Origin: Prochilodus magdalenae
Taxonomy: Eukaryota; Chordata; Actinopteri; Characiformes; Prochilodontidae
DNA: 64,000 nt
Reading direction: 5' to 3'
Assembly (NCBI GenBank): GCA_024036415.1
Contig: JAMWET010001329.1
Coordinates: 248,001 to 312,000, forward strand
The notes beneath the pieces are model-generated. The model was not told the origin of the DNA. It searched no databases and saw only the letters and a list, made by a program, of their open reading frames with translations. The number at the start of each line of letters is the position of its first letter. The stretch's first letter is position 1. Positions 35,551 through 47,886 of the stretch are shown here, in pieces. Both the position numbers and the translations under genes were made by a program.

Positions 35551-36857
35551 GAGGAATGCTTTCAGATCTCATACCATGAGTTTTCCAGTCTTATAAGGAT
35601 TTAAAGGTAAAGACTTGGACCTGTTATTTTTATAAAAGATGGCTGCACAAAGTATGTATGTTTACTGCCTGTTTTGCCTGTTTATCAGGGGTGCCCATAT
35701 TTAAATCAGGATTAGAAGTTATTGTATCATGATTTGAATTTGTTGATGGTTGTTGTTTTTTGTGTCTTGTGTTTGTAGATATTATATCTTGTACAGTATA
35801 TAGTTTTTGGCACTTCCTGGCATAGTAGTTCGTGTAACTTGAACAAAATTGTAACTTGTGCAAAATAACGCCAGCCTTCAAGAGATAAACATGTTGACTA
35901 TACAAAGCCATATGCAGTGGTGGATGTAGTAACTATGTAGTTGAGTTACAGTACAGATACCCAAGGTAGAACATTCCTCCTATAAAAGTTCCTCCCTTCA
36001 GACCTCCACTTAAAGTGCAAAAGTATTTGTCAAATGTGCTTAAGTATGGAAAGTATAAGTAGCAATTTTTTATTATGGCTCTAATTTCCTTTATTCGTTT
36101 GTGGAACAAAACTCCTAAATCTACTCATTATACATGAGGATAATGTCCATCAATCTTTTTTACTAGAAGGTTATTAATTAGTCTGACCCTGGTGTCTATT
36201 AAAATGATCATAAGCACAAAATATTTCCATTAGGTAGAACCAAGTTCTCCAACAGGTCAAAACAACTTCAAAACAAACTGTGTGCTGTATTCTTATTGGT
36301 GGGCTCATTTTACGCTTTTTTCTGACATGTTACATTTTTAAGCCAACAGGAAGAACAGATTTGGCATAATATAGTGCAGTAAAAGTATTACATTTGACTT
36401 TGAAATGTATTGGAGTTAAAGTAAAAAGTCACCCAGAATGGAAAGGCTTTAGTAAAGATACACCAAAAACACTCCTTATAAGTATGAAGTAATCATTTAC
36501 CTCATTATTGTCCATCAGTTGGCATATGAAATGTCTCAGGGCCTCTAATGTGATGAATAGCAGCATTACCACTAGAGTCTTTCAGTATAAATATCAAACA
36601 TGAGCAAATTTGTCCATTCATCTATTGAACGAGATCAGATAAAAATTAGTATCATATGTAGCATACTATGCAAACTGTAAAAACTGTCAAACTGTTAATA
36701 CTTTTATATATATTACAAAGTACTTTAACTGCAAATGTTGTTTAACAAATAGTAGTGTTACAACTAGAGATTTGAGAAATAAAATTTAAACATGAGCCTA
36801 TCCATCCATTCATTGTTCATACATTTGACAGAGGGGATCAGACAGAGTGACATACTG

Positions 36858-36858
<1 letters not shown>
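35551..36858. other. dlgap1: Intron C-D segment
   Basis: AT-rich intron. Nothing recognised apart from general AT richness. Confidence 0.4.

Positions 36859-36859
<1 letters not shown>

Positions 36860-36926
<67 letters not shown>
36860..36926. repeat. (AT)n microsatellite
   Basis: About 66 bp of uninterrupted AT dinucleotide repeats. Confidence 0.95.
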
Positions 36927-37329
36927 CAACAATAAACAAAAAGACTCAGTTCAGAGAAGAAATTAGTGTTGCAGTGGCACTACACGACCTGCAGTCATAA
37001 CCATTCTGTACCACAAGGTGATGACAGTGAGCTGTTATAATGTCATGTAGCCAGTATGTTTTCCATAATAGTGATCTTGTAAGATGCACCCATTTATTTG
37101 TGTAAATCTGACGTTTTACCGGGCTGATAAAGTAAACGTTATTACACTATACCATATAGAGCACGCCTCCTTAAGTTCCTAAAACTGAGCTAGAGATTCT
37201 GAGCCTATCATTAAAGATCTATACTCATAATTACAAGCATATGTACTGTCGCCTTACCAAAAAAGAGTATACTGTGTCTGTTCCAGGCAACCTGTTATGA
37301 TCTTATGATCACACAGTGTACTCTATATG

Positions 37330-37560
37330 TACACTAACCAGCCAGTGCTTAGGGTTTACCTATTCATTTCCACACTCTTTGTCCATTTTATTAGCTCTGC
37401 TTACTAATAGGAGCATTTTGTGGTCCAGCAATTACAGACTATATTGCATGTGTTTCTTTGTATATTTTGTTAATCCCCTTTCACCCTGTTCTTTAATGAG
37501 CAGGGCCCCAGCAGGACCACTGCAGAGCATGTATTATGTAAGTGGTGGATCATTTACATT
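37330..37560. repeat. Dispersed repeat fragment (family R)
   Basis: TTTGTCCATTTTATTAGCTCTGC, CCCCTTTCACCCTGTTCTTTAATGAGCAGGGCCCCAGCAGGACCACTGCAGAGCA and TAAGTGGTGGATCATTT follow the order of a common fish non-autonomous repeat. No coding. Confidence 0.55.
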
Positions 37561-38759
37561 TGTTTAATATACAGTTAACTTTATCAGGTGGTCTCTGACT
37601 CTTACACACACTTTAGAAATTAGATATGACCGAAAAAAAAGGACGAATGTAATCTTGTATTTACACTGTCATACTTGTCAATAATGAATGAGTAATGATA
37701 GCTAGGTACATGGAACTGAGATACCTAGAACACTGTTGTCTCCTCCTTCAGATATGAATTTGGTGTTTGTATAAGAGCTCAGAAAAAGAAGTTTCTAGAG
37801 TCCTAAACTTTTACATAATAATACTGACTCCTCCCAAAATGACACTTCTTAAATTTACCGCAGGATCAGCAGCAATGTAAGGCGATACATGCAGAACTCT
37901 ACCTCTTCAGGCTGTAAAGGGGATGTCAGCACTTTTTTTCGTGCTGTTTTCAGTTCATCTTTAAATGCGACTCAGCTTGGCTTCTTATTCACTGGCTTCC
38001 ATATATTATGAAAATGTCCAATTTGCTGAAAAAGCTGGTGAGGTGTAGCCATGTAAGGTGCAGCCATGCTGTCTTATTTTATCACTGTTTGCTGGCTGAA
38101 GCAGATCATCTAAAACCGAAAGCTTCATAGTGAATAAAAACTTTAGTTTACTTTGTGTTGTTGAGGTCAAATTTATTTTTCTGCCTGTGTGTGTTTAGGG
38201 ATGTTTCTTCTTAACCAGCCAAACAGAGCAGAACTCATCGAGATATTCATGAGTGTACCATAAAGTGCCAAACAATTATTTTCAGTTTATGACAAATCTG
38301 TAGCTTTCTAAACGCTGTTACTGACTTGGATCATTAGAAGCCAAAATGCAACCAACAAGACTGAAGTTTGGAGGTGTTTTAAAATATTCCATATAACATT
38401 TAAAACAACTTCAACAATAAAATATACAGAATTGAATAGATAATCTGTAATAAAGGTGGGGAGTGGACACACTTCATCCTGAAAATCTGAAATTATATGT
38501 GGTGTAATTTTCTATTAAATATTTTTTCAGCTAGTTTACTGACGCTAAAAGTAAAACTCATATTTAAATGCTGGAAATTGAATAAATGGAGGATGGTCCT
38601 TCACTTTGACAGGACTCTGTACAAATACAAAGTTTTAGGACACAAATCTTAAAAATCTCTTTTTAATGCATGTATTAAAATATATATATTTTTATATTTC
38701 TGAACACTTTAAAGCATTTTTACGTGATTATTCATCCGCATATTATCCTGTTATACACC
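37561..38759. other. dlgap1: Intron upstream of the internal promoter
   Basis: AT-rich, low CpG, contrasting sharply with 38760-39050. No transposon recognised, so enhancers of the promoter could lie here, but none is identified. Confidence 0.4.
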
Positions 38760-39011
38760 CGTATTCCGACACGCCCCGCCTCTTCTGCTAGTATTGGCCA
38801 ATAGTTGACCTGCTATCCAATCGTGACGCAAAAGACGTAACGCCACGAGCCAATCTGCCCCACACGCAGACAGTTCGCGCGCAACACATTTCTGAGGGAG
38901 AGCACGAAGCTGCGAGCCGAGCTGGAGTTTTTAACGAAAGTGAGGCGATTCCTTCAATCGCTATTTTCTGTCGTTTCTTCTCCGGTGTCCGTTTACCGAA
39001 GATTACTGAGT
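38760..39011 (+). promoter_or_regulatory. dlgap1: Internal CpG-rich promoter and 5' UTR of the short dlgap1 isoform
   Basis: This stretch stands out from the AT-rich intron by many CpG dinucleotides and promoter motifs: a GC box (ACGCCCCGCCTC, 38771-38782), back-to-back ATTGG/CCAAT (38793-38802), CCAAT boxes at 38817-38821 and 38850-38854, and CRE-like half-sites TGACGCAA (38824-38831) and GACGTAAC (38834-38841). There is no TATA box. Three or four NF-Y boxes about 20-35 bp apart, 60-120 bp before a probable start site, are typical of TATA-less vertebrate promoters. The start site is guessed at about 38880-38910; the 5' UTR then runs to 39011. CRE-like motifs would suit activity-dependent neuronal expression, which is inference. 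Confidence 0.62.
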
Positions 39012-39039
39012 ATGTGTGACAGCTGGATCCGCCGCCTCT
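39012..39039 (+). CDS. dlgap1: Predicted alternative first coding exon of dlgap1 (short isoform)
   Basis: A short reading frame starts at ATG 39012 and reads MCDSWIRRL plus one base, ending at a strong donor (CTCT/GTGAGT, 39040). No other ATG lies between about 38880 and 39012, and the -3 base is A. The exon leaves one base (phase 1), exactly what the exon D acceptor needs; splicing would give MCDSWIRRLLSSCITTYKK and continue into the proline-rich region. A promoter-like region lies directly upstream, and no other gene was recognised nearby. Mammalian DLGAP1 is known to have short isoforms with alternative 5' ends, but I cannot confirm that this exon is orthologous. The resulting protein would lack all five GK-binding repeats. 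Cys2 could be an N-terminal palmitoylation site, which is speculation. A one-in-three chance of phase match is the main caveat. Confidence 0.66.
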
Positions 39040-39052
39040 GTGAGTACACGCC

Positions 39053-39054
<2 letters not shown>

Positions 39055-39144
<90 letters not shown>
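39055..39144 (+). repeat. (TC)n microsatellite just after the alternative exon donor
   Basis: About 90 bp of pure TC starting 15 bp after the donor at 39040, followed by a short CA run. It is similar in length and sequence to the CT tract before exon A. Confidence 0.93.
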
Positions 39145-39147
<3 letters not shown>

Positions 39148-39149
39148 CA

Positions 39150-40019
39150 CACACACTGAGGTTGTCACACACTTTCTGCTTACTCATACCGGCCTTTTAG
39201 TTTGTCCTGCCCATTGAGTTGTCCCTACAGAGCATGCGCATACTTCAGGTCTAAATGAATTATTTTTCATTTTGTACATGTTTAACTAAACAACTTAAGA
39301 TAATAAGCCAAGTTAGGCTATCAAATCAGCTGAATTATTACTTTAGAGCTTCCTACTTTAGTGTGCGCTATGGTAGGGCATTTGTCCAAGGCAGCTCTGC
39401 ACTGCAAGTGCAGCAAGTTTAATGAATGAGATCAAACCAAGCCCCTAACAGTAAGAACACATGTACAAGCATACACGGCATAATCTGCTTCTTCCTGAAG
39501 AAAATAAGCGACCAACTATTAATGATCTCCAGCAATTATACCAAGTTAATCACAAATGTACATAATACATTATATTAATAATAGTAATAATCAAATGAAA
39601 TGGCTTATTGAGACTGTTTTTTATATACAGCGTCATGTTTAGGCTGTTGTGTTCTATTAATGTGAAGGAACTATCAAATAGAGCTTGGTATGGGGGGGCA
39701 TTTGTTTAGCTTACTATTTCGGTATGTCATATGTGATAAAGCAGAGCAGGTGCGGTAGTCAGGGCACACGTTGGCAGCATGCTAGACATGCACCCACACA
39801 GACTTCCATGAGATTCATGTAGGGCAAGGCATTAAATATGTTGGAACAAATTTTCTTTGTTAAGGAGCCCAGCCAGAAACGGAACGGTATTGTTAGTATG
39901 GTTGGCATGGCTGGTACTCCAGTCCATCTCACAACACAGAAGAATAGATATTTTTATGTTTTATTTTTTAGAACCACCCACTTGCTTCTACCAAACATGC
40001 AGATGTTGCTGACAGTGAT
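39150..40019. other. dlgap1: Intron segment
   Basis: Nothing recognised. Confidence 0.4.
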
Positions 40020-40085
<66 letters not shown>

Positions 40086-40260
40086 CTTTATTGATCCCAG
40101 AGGAAAATTCTAGACATCCAGTAGGACATATACAAAGTTCACAGAAGTAACAAAAGAAGCACAAGATAGGGTGATACAAATAGAGATAAAGATACAATAT
40201 AGAGTATGAAAAAAAGAGTCGTTCGGTGTCTGTGTAATGGAGGTAGAAGCTAGTAGCCAT
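40020..40260 (-). mobile_element. LINE 3' UTR fragment with GATA tail
   Basis: (GATA)n at 40020-40083 joined to TACTTTATTGATCCCAGAGGAAAATTCT: on the minus strand a 3' UTR with AATAAAGTATC and a (TATC)n tail. The tail junction is shared with the element at 1982-4600, but the UTR downstream (CATCCAGTAGGACATATAC) is a different subfamily. Only about 180 bp remain, a severe 5' truncation. Confidence 0.75.
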
Positions 40261-43200
40261 TGGTTAGCATCATGTCATTCCTGGTAATTTTAATTAGTGG
40301 CTATTTACTTACTGTTATTAATTGACCCATGATGAAATGACTTGGCAGGATGCGATAGAGAATTGAATGTTTGAACAATTCTAGTATCGTTTCTGTATTA
40401 CAGTGTGCTCTGTAATATAGGCAGTTTCCCAAAGTGAGGATGTTGAGAGATTGCCGTGGATACACTAATGCACTTACACTCTTAGCTCATCAACAGAGAC
40501 AATGAGTTCACTGAGCGGATGGCGGCAGACCGCCTGTCTGCTGAATCTCTCTGTCTCTGTTTTGTTTCTCCGTCTTTCGTATACACTGTATTACACTGTA
40601 AGAATTCACAAAATATATCATTTAGTTCAGTTGAATATGCTGGCATCTTGGTATATATTTATTTTACATACCAAAAATAATGAAGCATGAATTCAAGCAT
40701 GAATTTGACAGTTGTATCGTCTTATAATTCGCTCCTTACTGTTGCACACAGAATCTTTTTTCTTGTCTTGTTACTGTTTTGAACTTGTCGTTCTGATAGC
40801 AACTATAGGCTGTATTTTATTATGTCTATAAATATGTCATTATTATATTTTATATGGAAAAGGTTTGTTTTGTGTGAAATGTATCGTTATCCTGGGGATT
40901 TTAAACTGGGAGTATCATCTCAGGCAGTTCAACACAAGATATGGAATTGGTACACTCCTAGTAATTAGACCAGGAGAGCATTGAGACTACAAAGAGGAAG
41001 GCTGCATATTATTATGTACTTGCTGTTTTACAATTAGCATACAATAGTAGGAGTTTTGCTGTTCACCTTGAATACAATTCTGACATTCTGCCAAACTTAG
41101 CCAGACCCCTTCAGCCCCTTCTAAGACGAGTAGAGAAAGGAATGAATTATTAACACAGTCTATAATAAAGTAAAATACAACCAGTGGTTAGGTTCCCAAC
41201 CCTATACCTCCTGCCCTGCACGTCTTCGTATTCTCCCTATTTCCAACACACCTAACTTACTAGCTCATTAGCAAACCCATCCTGAGCTAAAATGAGGACG
41301 GGGGTATGCCAGCACCAGGGTTGGGACCTTCAGAGTGCACAGAGCACAAGTTTAATGCAGGCAGGAAGCTACATTTATAATGGATAAGTGGAGGATTACA
41401 GTGCCATTTTCTGAGTGCTAAAAATAACGTGAAATGAACCACGCTGTAAGCTGTTTCACCTGTCAGAACTGATCTCTCTTACTGAAAACAGACTGTAATT
41501 AGCTTCCTGTTGTCCAGATTTTACTGTATATAATTGTAATTTGTCATCTCTCCTCTTCCTGCCTAACCTCCTTGCTGTCTCAGTTTTTCATCTGAGCTCA
41601 TCCTCATTAATTCACATTACTTGTGGCCGTTGTCTCATCTGTCAAACTCTCTGTGCCCCGGGTCTTTGCAGTTTGAAGCTGAAAGTGTGGGTTTTTTTTC
41701 ATATTGTATCAAATCATGCTGGGCCATAGCAACCTATCTCTCCCAGTTCAAGTCTTGGCTCTTCTTAAAGGAAAAAAAACATATGTGGAAACTTTGTGGG
41801 GCCTTGCCCAATCCTATAGTTCTATTCCAATTTTTTTTAGTTTGGTACTTTGGTCATATTTGTGATTCTTTTGTATGTGCACAAGCCTCACCAATAATAT
41901 TTTTTTCTGGATTGATTTAAAATTTGTACTCAAAATCCTAGAAAGCCTAACGACAATTTGTATCATATTTTAAATTTCTGAATGTTTCACAGCAATCAAT
42001 AATCACAGTAAACAAAGAATTTTTCATTTTCCAAAAATATCTCCACTAGCAACCAGATGTTGATTATGTGTAGTATTAATGAAGTTCTGCCACATCTAGA
42101 AGTTATTTTTGGAAAAGAGAATGCCACAGTTCTTGCTAAATATAGATGTATTGCTTAAAACTCATCTATTAAAGATTTTTTAATTGTATTTCCTCAAGAA
42201 GGATTACTTGAATTTGCTTAAAACCTTGTTGTGGGACTTTTTTGATATTTATATAACAAATTAAAGATTTTATATTTCATATATATTGTATAATTAAAAA
42301 AGGGTGTAATATTACATTTAGTGGTATATCTAATAGGTAGATATTTGTACTAGGTTGACTAAGGTCTCCTTGAAGTGAGATATGTATTGTTTCACTGGGT
42401 TGAGAAAATGTGCAAATTGCAGCAACAACAGCATCAACAACAACAAAGATGCATTCATAAGCATTTCACTGGCATTCCCATGTGGGCACCTTCCTTCGTC
42501 AGGATCTTGTGGATTTAGGCCCACAGTTTTGTCTAGCAGCCCAGAACCATCCCACCTCTGTTATCTCGATGGGTTAGGACAGATTTGTCTCTGAAATGCT
42601 CATCTTTGTTGTTGTTTTAAGTCATGTTCAGTACCGATCATGGTCTTAGTTCACCCTGTTGTGTTATATGTGTTATATGTGTTGTTTTGAGTATTTGAGT
42701 ACTTGCGTCTGACATTGAGATGTTTAGCTGCTTTGGCCTCCACAAGTTGCACAAGAAATTTAACATATTTTCCTATGTATAACATACATTAACACACGCC
42801 AAGCTGACATCATCAAGTATACACCAAATAAAGCCATTACAAGCTGTAACTGGTAAATATCCAAAAATTTAATGATTTGTTTTTTAAGAAAATCCAACAC
42901 AAAAGAGAGTTGGGGGAGTTGGGTGGGTTGGTCTGGAATGCGGGTGCTGCTTGTATCATGATCTTCAATATACTGTGACTGCAAGGTTGACAGTAGTAGT
43001 CACCTGCCAAAAATAGCCAGCCAGCAGTGATTCTTTGGACTTTCCCCATTTCCCCAACACCAATAGGTGTATTTATAAAGTGGCCAGTGAGTATTAGCTG
43101 TTTAGAAACCTAGCAGTGGTGCCGTGCTTAATTATGTTACCACAGACCCAGACGCTAATGATGATCAAAAAGCCTCATGCTTAACTGAACTTTTTAATAT

Positions 43201-45127
43201 CAGTTGATAAGATGTAATACATTAGTACCACCTGTACATGCCTGTACATAAAGCCTCATCTATAGTACAGGACCTTCTCACACCACTATGTCAGATTTCA
43301 GACTGGAAACGTATCAGTAAAAATAAGTTTCAGCTCTTGTTCAACAGGGTCGTTTTAAACTGAATGGCTTTAGATTAGAAGGTAAGCTAAGAGGCCACAC
43401 AGCCTCAGATAGTAGTTTATTTGACAGTCTCGTTCCTTCTTTCTAGATCAGTTTAGTGGGCAAATGGATGGCAAGGATGACGACATGCAGTTCCCCAGGC
43501 ACGGCTGTGCTTTGTGTTTCTTTATTTAACAAAGATTGTGGCTCAGCTCACAGTATCCCAGTCTTGTCTCCTGTGTTTAAGGGATGATTGAACATTTACA
43601 TGACGAAAGCACCGGGGGAGAACTCCCCCAACCCACTTTAGCCATATTTCATAATTTTACACATGGTTACCCAAATAAAATGATTGTATTGTTACTGGCA
43701 GAAGCATAAATGAGTGCCACTTTCCATTGGTGGGTGGATTAGAGAGTAGTTGACTATTTGTGTATCAAAGAGGGTCTGTAATAAAGGATGCTATAAAATG
43801 GGTAAATGTAGGCACAAGCTATAGAGGTCTGAAAATCTGTTCCTGTCAGTCTTTCTCTCTGTCTCTCTCTGCTCATATTAATTAGGTCCAGAAACAGTGA
43901 TAATATATGTCACTTACAGAGTAACATGCCTTTAGAGGAGATGATGAGTTGATCAGCTCTGAATGTACTAGATGTTGTCCTCTTATTGGTTTAGCTGAAG
44001 AGCTGGCTTCCATTGCTTGTACAGCACAAAAACTTTGATTTTTCATGTTTTTCTTTTTATAGTAAGAGCATTTTTTCAAATTCTACCCTCCAGGACTGTC
44101 TTCTGAATAGTAACCCCAACCCTTATTCTGTCTGGAGTCCATTGTTTTGTTTTTACTTCTTTTTCTATTTGCCTGCGTTTATCTGGAAACTCTTAGGTAT
44201 ACTCAAATATCATAATTAGTTGACACCCCCGGTTTTTATGAGATGCTTCCTCAGTGTGAATTCCACTTTATACTCATTATTTAAAATCTGGGAGGTCTTC
44301 TTGGGCCTGAAGTGTTGTCACTGATTTTGAGCAGTAGATGGCGATAATGCACAGGTTGCGTTTGTTTCTCAGATTGTGCCCTGAGGGTAAGTTAGGTTAT
44401 TGTGTGTCAGCATGTGAACCAAAGGCGTCAAAGCTACAGACTCTACAAATCTCTCAGACACACTTCAGTTAAGTACCTCTCTCTCTCTCTCCCTCTCTCT
44501 ATCATGGCACGCCCAACTCAGCCACCCAGATAATCATTTCCTGTCAGACACTCCCTCACACACCATCAAACAGGGAGAGAGAGTGTGTGTGTGTATGTGT
44601 GCATTAGAGATGACTGTAATTGATACTTGAACGGTCTCACGGTTCTATGACTGTTTCTTTCTTCCTCCTTTCATTCAGTGTGTGTGTGTATGTGTGTGTG
44701 TTCGTGTAACAGAGAGAGACAAAAACCAGTGGGAACAAGCAAAAGTTTCTCCACAAGTTTTATCCCCCACACTTGCAGGTTTAACCCATGAAGGAGCTTA
44801 GACTGTATTAAATACCCTTGTTTTTTATTGTTTTCATCTCCTGTTGGAAGTAGATAAATGAAGGAGTAAACCAGTTCAATGTTTCATTCTTTTGACTTGT
44901 GTCAACTGTAGTGATTAGTTAAGAAACTGTCGTTTGTAGTTTGTATATAATGCTCCTAGAGTGAGAATACTTTCACAAATATTTCATGTTAGCAGACAGT
45001 ATGGCCCTCTCTTCATAACTGGTATTTGTCATGAATCCCATATTACTAACGCACGAACCATCCACTTCTAACAACCACAGAGGAAGCAGAGGTGGTAACG
45101 TTATACTTCGATAAGCCATTGAATGCT
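40261..45127. other. dlgap1: Intron C-D segment of 4.9 kb
   Basis: AT-rich intron with few recognisable repeats, apart from a CAGCAACAACAGCATCAACAACAACAA run at 42420-42446 and CT/GT runs near 44480-44705. A possible acceptor at 43446 is discussed among the rejected items. Confidence 0.4.
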
Positions 45128-45667
45128 CAGTGTTGCTTAAAAGTTTATCCACCCTTTAGAATTTTCTAGATTTCTGCACTACTTAACACAATAAGAATAA
45201 CCAAATTGAAGAAATAAGAAACATATTGTAGACGTGGTGTTTTATATGTTGAGGAAGATGACCCAATATTACATACCTGTGAGTGGCATATATAACAATA
45301 ACTGCGGCTGAACCTTTCAGGTATCTGTTGGAGGAATTTTAGCCGATTCCTCTGTACAAATCCGCTTCAACTGTGTTGTGTTGCTGGGTTTCCTCCCATG
45401 AACTGCTTGCCTCAGGTCCATAACATTTCTATTGGATTATGGTCAGGACTGTGACTTGGCCATTCCAGAACATCACTCAACTGTTCTTTGGTAGAACGAC
45501 TTGTGTCTCTTTGGTCTTTGTCTTGCTGCATGACTCGCATGCTCTTGAGATCCACTCACAGACATGTTCTCTTTATCTTTCAGGACTTCTGGAATCTGAT
45601 TTGTTTTAGGTACAATGCAGAAATATAGATAACTGTAAAGGGTTCACAGACTTCCAAACACCACTGT
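45128..45667. mobile_element. Tc1-like element relic
   Basis: The left end (CAGTGTTGCTTAAAAGTTTATCCACCCTTTAGAATTTTCTAGATTTCTGC) and right end (GCAGAAATATAGATAACTGTAAAGGGTTCACAGACTTCCAAACACCACTG) are inverted copies. The interior (GTCAGGACTGTGACTTGGCC, TTCTTTGGTAGAACGACTTGTG, GTCTTTGTCTTGCTGCATGA) matches the reverse strand of a common fish Tc1-like transposase gene. About 540 bp remain, so it is a deletion derivative. Confidence 0.8.
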
Positions 45668-47279
45668 AAACTTTTGAGTTGACAACATCTTCTACAGTTT
45701 GAGGAATTGATGGGTATAAAATTATAATAAGGATGTTGCTGTGACCTTTTCACTGATATTGAGGTATTGTAAACTCTGGCTACGCCTAATGTGTTTGTAG
45801 ACAAACTGAAGACATAGGAAAACAAAGTGTATTACCCCCTGTCATGTCAAAACTATTTGTACCAATTGTTTCCTTTTTTACTTTTTCCATCATATGTGCT
45901 TTAGTAAAAATGGTCAAAAATGACCTAAATGGATAAAATATCTTTGTTACCTTGGATTGACAGTTACACATGTTTTTCACTTTCACTGTATGTGGTCTTG
46001 CAGGTCTTAGAGCCCTGCTTTCTCCATATATATTGAATTTGGAGATGCGTAGTGCACAATCTGGAGTATTAGGCTCATTATTATTCCCCTAGGAATCCTA
46101 TAGAACTCTCTACAGAACTCTCGAGTTCTTATGTTGCATACTCACCGTTAAGGTGTTTCTGAAAAAAAGCTAGTAAAGCAGCACCCAATCACACAGGATT
46201 ACATTGCTTGACTTTGTCCGCCTGCAGTCATCATTTCCCAAAAAGAAGCAAATAGGTGCTTGAGAACGAATCGGCTCCAGAATGACTCACTTGGAGAGCA
46301 GAAATAACTTATCATTTCCAGTACAAGTACAAGCTTGTCTTATTGTGTGCTGTAATGTGCAAGCTTTATCTTGCTGATGTCCTGTAATGAGTTGAGAGAA
46401 CGTATAAAAAGATAAAGTAGGACCAAAAATAGAGAGCCATTTCTAAAAGCTATCAGAAAACCAGTACAAGTTTCATTTAAATCCTTCCTTGTAAAATTCA
46501 CGTGAAACTTCTAGCCATCCCAGCAATCCGAGGTGTGATGAGGGATGAAGATGGTAATAAAGCTATCAAGCTGGCAGCATCCTCATGCACTCTCTTTCAG
46601 AGCTCACTCTTTCGACCATGCCATCCTGTTTAGACAGCAACGTTGGAGGGTAGTTTGGGATGGAGAAGATGTATTTCAAACGCATGAGTAATTATCCTCC
46701 AGCAAATCAGTCGCAGACATATAATTATGAAAAGGAAGAGGGATTTCCTGCCTTCCTTACTGCTTCCCTTTGATTTCTGAGGGGTACACATACCACATGA
46801 TCAGACTTGTTTTCAGATAAGCTCCAGATGCCATGACATCAGTTTTTCATCAAAGGTTTTTATCACATACTCTAGTATGATTTTGTGCTCTTGTTATTCA
46901 TTTATATGAACTACAAGTATATTCGATCATCAGTATTCTAGAACCACAAGTAAGCGTAGGCTCATTATATTAAAAACAATTTAACATCAACAAATATAAT
47001 GCATAATAGCAAATGCATAAATTGCACATAACATTATAGTGTATTTGAATAGTTTTAATATTGCATCTGCCTATTGGTAATTTTCTCCTGTTCATTTTTA
47101 AAGAACGATTTGTGCGAAAGGAGGATGGAGGGAAAAAAAAGACAGACGAGTGTCAGACCAACACTGAATTTGTGTTAAGGTGTCTGTCATAATATAGTGT
47201 ATGTGAGGTGGTGTGGGACTGTCGAGCAGAAGTACAGTAGAAGGACGTGTATTATAATACATGCACTTTACTTGTACTT
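45668..47279. other. dlgap1: Intron C-D segment
   Basis: Nothing recognised. Confidence 0.4.
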
Positions 47280-47495
47280 TCACTCACTAAACACTTTATG
47301 GGCCCCAGCTACCTTATAAGGTGTACAGTTGCAGACTGTGGCCCGTCTGTTGTGATATACAATCCAGCAGCCGCCCTCTACTTCGTTCATCATTGGTCCG
47401 TTTGTGATCACAGGGCCGCTGCTTATTATTATATGGATATTATTTGGTTGGGGACTGTTCTCAGAACAGCAGTGACACTAATGTAGTGGCTGGTG
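47280..47495. repeat. Dispersed repeat fragment (family R)
   Basis: TCACTCACTAAACACTTTATGGG, TACAGTTGCAGACTGTGGCCCGTCTGTTGTGATATAC, CGTTCATCATTGGTCCGTTTGTGATCACAGGGCCGCTGC and GATATTATTTGGTTGGGGACTGTTCTCAGAACAGCAGTGACACTAATGTAGTGG follow the order of the common fish repeat (CACTT-ATTAGG ... GGACTATTCTCAGTCCAGCAGTGACA). No coding. Confidence 0.55.
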
Positions 47496-47744
47496 AGTAC
47501 CTAGTGCAGCGAAACTCTCTTTGTATGCATGTAGTCTGATCCGAAATGTACTTCTGCGTGTGCCCTACAGTGGGCAGCAATGGTCAAGTTACTGTGACCC
47601 CCATGAGGAAACTTGCTGAATTGTGTATGTTTTTAAAATCTTCTGCCCCGTTTCTGTAGTCTTCTGCCTTATCCATGTTGATGCTTTACAGCAGCTTTTC
47701 AAAATTCTGTGCCATCTGCTTTCTCTCCATCTGAATTTATATAT

Positions 47745-47747
<3 letters not shown>

Positions 47748-47843
<96 letters not shown>

Positions 47844-47886
47844 TATATATATATATATATATAGATAGATAGATAGATAGATAGAT
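47748..47886. repeat. Compound (AT)n/(GATA)n microsatellite
   Basis: Alternating blocks: AT to about 47810, GATA 47811-47841, AT to 47862, GATA to 47886. The alternation suggests repeat-type conversion by slippage. Confidence 0.92.

Noticed and set aside
38940..39011. Extension of the alternative first exon frame upstream to 38940
   Set aside because: The frame is open, but position 38940 is GTG; the first ATG is at 39012.
38788..39200. Long Arg/Glu or Leu/Ser frames around 39.1 kb
   Set aside because: These come from the TC microsatellite. Only the 28-nt part before the donor at 39040 is proposed as coding.
43433..43590. Possible cassette exon after TTCCTTCTTTCTAG (reads QFSGQMDGKDDDMQFPRHG or ISLVGKWMARMTTC)
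   Set aside because: A good acceptor but no GT donor at a fitting distance and no similarity to DLGAP1. Kept only as a note.
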